DNA of 64,000 bases from Actinacidiphila sp. DG2A-62. Lineage in GTDB: Bacteria; Actinomycetota; Actinomycetes; Streptomycetales; Streptomycetaceae. A program made the position numbers and the translations under genes. Below, one piece after another: positions 58,814-64,000 of this stretch. The stretch is taken from NCBI RefSeq assembly GCF_035825295.1, contig NZ_JAYMGI010000002.1:2086001-2150000 (forward strand), given 5' to 3'. Every line of letters begins with the position of its first letter. Within the stretch, counting starts at the first letter, position 1. The notes beneath the pieces are model-generated. The model saw only the letters and a program-made list of their open reading frames with translations, was not told the DNA's origin and did not search any database.

Positions 58814-60039
58814 CGCAGCCCCTGGGCGGGCGCCTGGAGGACGACTCCGGGGGCGGCCGGCGCCACCACGGCGACGTCGCCGTGCTGCCACTGGGTCAGC
58901 AGGTACGGCGTGACGGACGTGTGGCCGCGGCCGAAGGAGATCCGACCCAGCGGATAGTCCGCGTCGGTCTGCCGCAGTGCGGCGTTGACCTGGTCGGCGT
59001 CGGTGCTCGCGGCCTTGCGGAACGCGTCGGCGACGACGCCCGCCACGGTGTATCCCAGCACGGCGATGTTCTCGTCGGGCAGGTTCCCGGGGAACGCCTT
59101 GCCCAGGGTGTTCGCCAGTGCGGCGCTGTCGGCCGCGCCCGTGGCGGGCGACCAGAACTCGTCGGACAGCGTCCCCTCCGCCAGGGGTCCCAGGGCCTGG
59201 GGCCAGCTCTTGCCGGAGGCCGCCTTGGCGGCGAACGCGGCGGTGGGCTTGTAGTCGAGCGCCTTCATCTGCTTCCACAGGGCGATGCCGTCCGGGGGAA
59301 CCATCTGGGCGACGACGAGTTGGGCGCCCTTGCGCTTCGCGTCATCGATGAACGACGCGAAGTCGGTGGTGCCGACGGGGAAGGTGTAGTCCCCGACGAC
59401 GGTCAGGCCCTTGGCCGCGGCCTGCTGCTTGTACAGCGGGCGCTCGGCGACGCCGTCCGGCTCGGTGTCGGTGAACAGCGCGACCTTCTTGTTCGCGCCG
59501 ACCTCGGCCAGGCCCTCGGCGACGGCGCGGGCCTGGTCCCCCTCGTCGAAGAACAGGTCCCACGCGTACCTCCACCCGGCCTTGTTGCCGGCCTGGAACG
59601 CCCGCACCGGGGTGCAGGAGGTGACGTAGGGCACCTTCTGGCGGTCCGCGGCGAGGGCCTGGGGCACGGTGATGGGCGGGGTGCAGGCGCCGAGCAGGGC
59701 GCTCGCGCCGTCCTTCAGCACCAGCTCGCGGACCTGCTGCGTGGCGGTGTTGGGGTCGCTGCGGTTGTCCAGGACGGTCAGCTTGACGTGACGTCTGGTG
59801 CCGCCGACGTCCAGGCCGCCAGCGGCGTTGATCTGCGAGACCCGCTGTCTGTAGCCGGCCTGCAGGTCCACGCCGAACTGGCCGAGCGCGCCGGTCAGCG
59901 ACAGGCTCGCCCCCAGCACGAGGTCCTTCCCCGAGGATGCGGCGCCGCCCTTGGCCGTGCCGCCGCAGGCGGACAGCAGGAGCAGCGGTGCGAGGGCGCC
60001 GATCGCGGCGGCCCGGCGGAGTGCGGTGGTGCGGCTCAT
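58810..60039 (-). CDS. LivK-type substrate-binding lipoprotein
   Basis: 409 residues. The signal ends in the lipobox LSAC (Cys25). LVLGASLSLTGALGQFG, QINAAGGLDVGGTRRHVKL and VLDNRSDPNTATQQV show the type I periplasmic-binding fold of the amino-acid/amide receptor family. The linked flavin monooxygenase points to an aromatic or amide ligand rather than leucine, but this is inference. AAAGGA precedes the ATG. Confidence 0.9.
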   Translation of the reverse strand: MSRTTALRRAAAIGALAPLLLLSACGGTAKGGAASSGKDLVLGASLSLTGALGQFGVDLQAGYRQRVSQINAAGGLDVGGTRRHVKLTVLDNRSDPNTATQQVRELVLKDGASALLGACTPPITVPQALAADRQKVPYVTSCTPVRAFQAGNKAGWRYAWDLFFDEGDQARAVAEGLAEVGANKKVALFTDTEPDGVAERPLYKQQAAAKGLTVVGDYTFPVGTTDFASFIDDAKRKGAQLVVAQMVPPDGIALWKQMKALDYKPTAAFAAKAASGKSWPQALGPLAEGTLSDEFWSPATGAADSAALANTLGKAFPGNLPDENIAVLGYTVAGVVADAFRKAASTDADQVNAALRQTDADYPLGRISFGRGHTSVTPYLLTQWQHGDVAVVAPAAPGVVLQAPAQGLR

Positions 60040-60065
60040 GGGAACACGGTCCTTTCGGGGGCGGC

Positions 60066-61553
60066 TCAGCCCCGGGAGGGCAGAGCGGATTGCGTGCCGG
60101 CGCCGAAGTAGAAGGCGTTGAGGACGTCGGGGTCGGCGAGCGGTCCGGGGGGACCGCTGTAACTGACGCGGCCGCGCTCCAGGACGTAGACGCGGTCCGC
60201 CACGGTCAGCGCGCGGTGCACGTTCTGCTCGACCAGCAGGACGGCGACACCTGTCTGACGGATCGTCGACAACGCCTCGTACAGCGCGTCGACGGCCACG
60301 GGCGCCAGCCCGAGCGAGATCTCGTCGCAGATCAGCAGTCGGGGGCGGGACATCAGGGCACGGCCGATGGCGAGCATCTGCTGCTGTCCGCCGGAGAGGC
60401 CGCCGGCGCGGCGGTCGGCGAAGTCGGCGAGCACGGGGAAGACCGCGTGCACGTCGGCCATGCGGCGGCGGAGTTCCGGTCCGCGCAGGCGCGGCCCGGC
60501 CGGCAGCGCGAGATTCTCCCGTACCGTCAGGTCCTTGAAGATCCTGCGCCCTTCCGGGCAGTGGGCGATGCCCTCGCGGTTCCTCGTGTGCGGCCGGTGC
60601 CCGGTGATGTCGCGACCGTCGAGGAGGACCTGTCCCGACGCCGGGCGCAGCAGGCCCGACAGGGTGCCGGCCAGGGTCGACTTGCCGGCCCCGTTCGCGC
60701 CGAGCACGGCGACGATCTCGCCCTCGGCGACGTCGACGCTCACCTCCCGCAGCGCGGTGATGTCGCCGTAGGCGGTGGTCAGCGCCGAGGCCCGCAACAG
60801 GGGCGCGGCGTCGGCGGCGGGACGGCGGGGGGCCTCGGGCGCGGCGGGCCGTGCCGGACGGCCGGCGCCGAGGTAGACCTCCCGCACCCTGGGGTCGGCG
60901 GCGATCTGCGCGGGGGTGCCGTCGGCGATGAGCTTGCCCCAGTCGATGACCAGCACCCGGTCGACCAGTGAGGCGACCACGCCCTCGACATGTTCGACGA
61001 GCATCAGCGAACGGCCCTGGCCGTGGATGGCGCGGATGAGCGCGATGACGTCCTCCAGTTCGCGACCGTTGAGGCCGGCGGCCACCTCGTCGAGCAGGAT
61101 CAGCGCCGGGTCCACCGACAGCGCCCTGGCCAGTTCGAGCCGCTTGAGATCCAGCAGCCGCAGGGACGCGGCCGGCAGGTCCGCCTTGCCGGCCAGGCCG
61201 CAGGTCTCCAGCACCTCGTCGACGTACGGGTCCCGGTGTCCGGCGCGCCGTCCGCCGCGCCGGGCCATGGCGCCGATCTCGACGTTCTCGCGGACGGTGA
61301 GCCCCCTGAAGGGCCGCGGGATCTGGTGGGCGAGCCCGATGCCGTGCCGGGCGATCGCGTGGACCGGCAGCGTCTCCACGGCGGTGCCGCCGACCAGGAC
61401 GGTCCCCTCGTCCGGCCGGTACACCCCCGACAGGAGTTTGAGGAGGCTGCTCTTGCCCGCGCCGTTGGGTCCGATCACGGCGACGGCCTCACCGGCGGCG
61501 ATGCTGAAGCTGACGTCGTCGACGGCGGTGACGCCCCCGAAGCGCTTGGTCAG
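60066..61553 (-). CDS. Fused LivG-LivF ABC ATPase, start codon unclear
   Basis: About 495 residues: two ATPase domains in one chain. The first has VIGPNGAGKSSLLKLLSG, a weak signature (SLRLLDLKRLELARAL) and ILLDEVAAGL; the second has VLGANGAGKSTLAGTLSGLL, LSGGQQQMLAIGRALM and LICDEISLGL. The conserved first strand (ADVRVQGLTKRFGG) is in frame upstream of 61478, yet no ATG, GTG or TTG precedes it before a stop. CTG 61553 overlaps the upstream stop as CTGA and is the candidate used here; a lost start or a base error is equally possible. Fusion of LivG and LivF is unusual. Confidence 0.8.
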   Translation of the reverse strand: MTKRFGGVTAVDDVSFSIAAGEAVAVIGPNGAGKSSLLKLLSGVYRPDEGTVLVGGTAVETLPVHAIARHGIGLAHQIPRPFRGLTVRENVEIGAMARRGGRRAGHRDPYVDEVLETCGLAGKADLPAASLRLLDLKRLELARALSVDPALILLDEVAAGLNGRELEDVIALIRAIHGQGRSLMLVEHVEGVVASLVDRVLVIDWGKLIADGTPAQIAADPRVREVYLGAGRPARPAAPEAPRRPAADAAPLLRASALTTAYGDITALREVSVDVAEGEIVAVLGANGAGKSTLAGTLSGLLRPASGQVLLDGRDITGHRPHTRNREGIAHCPEGRRIFKDLTVRENLALPAGPRLRGPELRRRMADVHAVFPVLADFADRRAGGLSGGQQQMLAIGRALMSRPRLLICDEISLGLAPVAVDALYEALSTIRQTGVAVLLVEQNVHRALTVADRVYVLERGRVSYSGPPGPLADPDVLNAFYFGAGTQSALPSRG

Positions 61554-63322
61554 TCCCTGGACGCGGACGTCCGCTCCGCCGGCGGGGCGGAGGGGCGGAG
61601 GGCTGGTGCGCGGCCCTGGACCCGGTGGCCCTCAACCTGGTGGCCCTGATCCTGGTGGCCCAGCACCCGGTCCCACAGCGCGTCGGGGTCGCCGGGCTCG
61701 GTGCCGCACCACGCGATGTGCTGGTCGGGCCTGACCAGCACCAGCCGGCCGTCCGGCGGTTCCCCGGCGCCGGGGTCCTCGACGCAGCGCAACGGGACTC
61801 CCCGGCTCAGGGCCGCATCGCGCAGGCGTCGTGCCGCGGGCCGTTCCTGGTCGCCCAGCAGGGTGTACTCGGGGCCCAGGCGGTCGTACAGGGACTCGGT
61901 CGGCGACAGCCAGCGGTGCGGAAGGCGGTGACCGGCCGCGGTGACCGGTACGTACCCCTCGCCGCCGGCGGCCGCCGTGCCGGTCCGGACGCCCGTGCCC
62001 GCTGCGGCGTCGGCACCGGACACGGCCGTCCCGTCCCGGTCGGGGACGACGATGGGAGAGCGCGGATAGGCGGTGCCCAGGACCAGGGGGAGGCTGTGGA
62101 ACTCGGCGTCCTTGGTCCGGAGCACCGCGTCGCGGACCGCGGGCAGCGCCTCGGCGAACTCCTCGTCGGTGCCCGTCAGGCGTGGATCGGCCAACTCGGC
62201 GGCGAGAGTCGTCATGTTCGCGGTCGCCGCGGCGATGGTGGCGGCCGCCACCGGGCGCCGCTCGCTCTCGTAGCTGTCCAGGAGCGCGGGCGGCGCCCAG
62301 CCGTTCAGCACGGCGGCGAGCTTCCAGCCGATGTTGACCGCGTCGCCGATCCCGGTGTTGTAGCCGTGGCCGCCCCACGGCGGGTTGAGGTGCGCGGCGT
62401 CGCCGGCCAGGAACACCCGCCCGGCGCCGAACCGGTCGGCCAGCTGCATCCTGGCCCGCCACGGATCGCCGGCGAGGATCTCCACCGGCACCTCTCCCCG
62501 CGGATCGCCGATGAGGCCGCGGACCAGGGAGAGGGGGTCGGCGGCTCCCTCGTCGGCGTCCACGCCCACGGCGATGCCCCACCACAGGTCCGCGAGGTCG
62601 AGCCGCCCGAGGACCCCTGGCCGCGCGGGGTCGAGCACCCAGTACTGGACGGCGTTCCCGTGCGCCGTGCGGGCGTCCAGGTCCGGCGCCCGGAAGACGA
62701 CGTTGTAGTTCGGCCGGCTGTCGTCGCTGCCCTGCAGAGCGGCGCCGATCACCTCGCGCACCATGCTGCGTGCTCCGTCGCAGCCGAGGGCGTAGTCCGC
62801 CCGGACGGTCCACGCGTGGCCGTCGGCGTCCTGTACCTCCGCCTCGACACCGGTGTCGTCCTGCGTCAGGGCGGTGACGGTCGTCGCCGGGCGCAGGGTG
62901 ACGGCGGGATGTCGTTCGGCCGCTTCCCGCAGCACCGACTCCACCAGGGGCTGCGGGACCTGCTGGCCGGCTTCCGCGACGAGGTCGTCGTGCTGGAGGG
63001 CCAGCCCGAAGCAGCGGTCGAAGCGGGTGACCTCGCGGCCGAGCAGCGTGGTGCAGAAGACCACCTGGTCCGACCACGCGGGTGCCAGCGGGGCCCGGTC
63101 CCGCAGGGCGTCGGCGACTCCCCACCGGCGGAAGTGTTCCATGGTGCGCGCGGACGTCGTCTTCGCCCGGGGGCGTTGCCACGAGACGGCGGGCCGGGTC
63201 TCGACCACGGTGCTGGCCACACCGTGGAAGGCCAGTTCGAGCGCGGCGGACAGGCCGACCGGGCCGCCGCCGACGATCAGCACCGGGGTGCGACCGGGCG
63301 GTGTGCGTGTCTGGGTGCTCAA
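61550..63322 (-). CDS. FAD-dependent aromatic monooxygenase (MhpA/PheA type)
   Basis: 590 residues. VLIVGGGPVGLSAALELAFHG is the FAD motif, LGCDGARSMVRE the DG block and GRVFLAGDAAHLNPPWGGHG the GD block, together class A flavoprotein hydroxylase. The C-terminal thioredoxin-like domain ends near ALWDRVLGHQ, then a Gln/His/Gly-repeat tail. It hydroxylates a phenolic or similar ring with NAD(P)H and O2. TTG 63322 is the best start near the fold. It precedes the ABC transporter genes, implying uptake and first attack of one substrate. Confidence 0.87.
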   Translation of the reverse strand: MSTQTRTPPGRTPVLIVGGGPVGLSAALELAFHGVASTVVETRPAVSWQRPRAKTTSARTMEHFRRWGVADALRDRAPLAPAWSDQVVFCTTLLGREVTRFDRCFGLALQHDDLVAEAGQQVPQPLVESVLREAAERHPAVTLRPATTVTALTQDDTGVEAEVQDADGHAWTVRADYALGCDGARSMVREVIGAALQGSDDSRPNYNVVFRAPDLDARTAHGNAVQYWVLDPARPGVLGRLDLADLWWGIAVGVDADEGAADPLSLVRGLIGDPRGEVPVEILAGDPWRARMQLADRFGAGRVFLAGDAAHLNPPWGGHGYNTGIGDAVNIGWKLAAVLNGWAPPALLDSYESERRPVAAATIAAATANMTTLAAELADPRLTGTDEEFAEALPAVRDAVLRTKDAEFHSLPLVLGTAYPRSPIVVPDRDGTAVSGADAAAGTGVRTGTAAAGGEGYVPVTAAGHRLPHRWLSPTESLYDRLGPEYTLLGDQERPAARRLRDAALSRGVPLRCVEDPGAGEPPDGRLVLVRPDQHIAWCGTEPGDPDALWDRVLGHQDQGHQVEGHRVQGRAPALRPSAPPAERTSASRD

Positions 63323-63869
63323 GGCGATCCATTCGCGGTGCGGACAGGACGCCCGGAACGTGTCGGCAGGGGGCGCCCTGCGCGGTGCGCGCCGCGGTGG
63401 GGGCGACCGCCCTGCGGGCGGCGCTTCGGGGCCGTCCGGCGGCCGAGCCGACTGGTCGGCGTCCGCAACAGCCGGCGAGCTGCCGGTCGGCGACCACAGC
63501 ATGCGCGGCCGGGCGCGTGCCGTCGCCAGGAATGCCATTGAGCGGAACCCGCCCGGGGTGGACCCCCGCCGGGCGAGGACCGGCCGAGTCGGGCCCGGCC
63601 ACGTGGGGCCCCGCCGCGTGCACCCCGACCGCGTGCACCCCGGCCGGGTGAGGCCCGGCCACGCGCGGGTCCGGCTGGATGGGGCCCGACCGCGCGCCCC
63701 GACCGGGCGAGGCCCGGCCACACGGGACCCGGCCACACGGGACCCGGCCGGACGGGGCCCGGTCGCGGACGGTTCCGGCGGGTGCGACGACAGCCGCGGC
63801 TGTCCGCCCCCGGGGTTCCGGGGGGCGGTCGTGCGCGGAGCGCCTACGCGGCGGGCCGCGCCGTCCGGC
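63323..63869. other. 547-base leader region without a gene
   Basis: Frames here are open only because of extreme GC bias; no conserved motif or ribosome site is seen. The region includes the degenerate 15-base repeats listed separately and is the likely promoter region of the monooxygenase-ABC operon. Confidence 0.55.
63545..63765. repeat. Degenerate 15-base tandem repeats
   Basis: About 14 units of a 15-base motif related to GGCCACACGGGACCC / GGCCGCGTGCACCCC follow each other; two adjacent units at about 63716-63745 are identical. In translation they give a five-residue period (AGPHV, AGPDS, AGVHP), but no gene frame is supported. Confidence 0.65.
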
Positions 63870-64000
63870 TCACGGCTGCGCCGGAAGCCGCGCCGGCGGC
63901 GCGTCCGCCGCCTCCGGGCTGGTGTTGTGCGCGTGGACCAGGCGCAGCGCCTCGGCGCGGTCCCGGCGGTCAAGGGCGTCGACGAGAGCGCCGTGCAGAC
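63870..64000 (-). CDS. C-terminal end of a GntR/FCD-type regulator (cut by window edge)
   Basis: The last 43 residues on the minus strand read LHGALVDALDRRDRAEALRL VHAHN and end at TGA 63872-63870. The spacing of Leu, Arg-Asp and the final His matches the last helix of FCD-domain GntR regulators (compare HHALLDAVLAQDADAAAALL at 50853). The DNA-binding part is outside the window. It is upstream of, and in line with, the monooxygenase-transporter operon and may control it. Confidence 0.6.
   Translation of the reverse strand, partial: LHGALVDALDRRDRAEALRLVHAHNTSPEAADAPPARLPAQP

Overview
The window is very GC-rich and its genes show the third-position G/C bias, GTG/TTG starts, Tat and lipoprotein signals and dense regulator content of a Streptomyces-like actinomycete. 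A perfect 24-base inverted copy of the GGGGCGCGGGGAACTGCGCG element (8639-8662 and 8770-8793), a sequence I know as recurrent in Streptomyces, supports this. No tRNA, rRNA, CRISPR array, transposase or integrase was seen.

The left part (1-24 kb) is mixed and mostly housekeeping-like: an MFS exporter cut by the window edge; a VapBC-like pair; dimethylargininase; a CrtI-type FAD oxidoreductase coupled to CorA; an Rsm22-type methyltransferase; a sugar-phosphate transferase facing a glycosyltransferase; a lipoprotein pair (NodB-like plus beta-propeller); a beta-lactamase-fold hydrolase; a Bcr/CflA exporter; a Gfo/Idh/MocA oxidoreductase with PhzF; a strange GH2-derived protein behind a double LacI-type operator; a KDPG aldolase; and an oxidoreductase/TetR divergon. 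Several of these proteins carry Gly/Ala/Ser-rich insertions.

From 23.7 to 31 kb lies a signalling block: a GAF/SpoIIE phosphatase, then one tightly coupled operon encoding RsbR-, RsbS- and RsbT-like proteins, a fused kinase/phosphatase and a GAF/PP2C phosphatase. This is a complete stressosome-type partner-switching cassette. It is bracketed by two MarR genes and has no sigma factor beside it.

From 31 to 64 kb the content is catabolic and regulatory: LysR/SnoaL, quinone oxidoreductase/LysR, alpha/beta hydrolases, a DHA2 exporter with its MarR, an SGNH hydrolase, and an IclR-centred cluster. That cluster holds an acyl-CoA dehydrogenase and an operon of MmgE/PrpD, two MaoC hydratases, a CaiB-type CoA transferase and a CitE-type lyase, which together read as activation, hydration and cleavage of a branched dicarboxylic acid. 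Next comes a hydrolase/cyclase/F420-oxidoreductase group. It includes two related alpha/beta hydrolases, one of them Tat-exported, with cysteine where the catalytic serine should be. A second CrtI-like oxidoreductase, an IclR gene and a TetR/SDR divergon follow. The window ends in a branched-chain-amino-acid-type ABC transporter operon (LivM, LivH, LivK, fused LivG-LivF) led by a flavin monooxygenase, with a GntR gene cut by the edge.

Between about 37.2 and 46.6 kb there are four single-base frame disruptions (marR, an araC remnant, and two compensating ones in the acyl-CoA dehydrogenase) plus a decayed hydrolase gene. This is either a decaying region or a stretch of poor base calling. Short tandem repeats sit at several gene ends and between genes.
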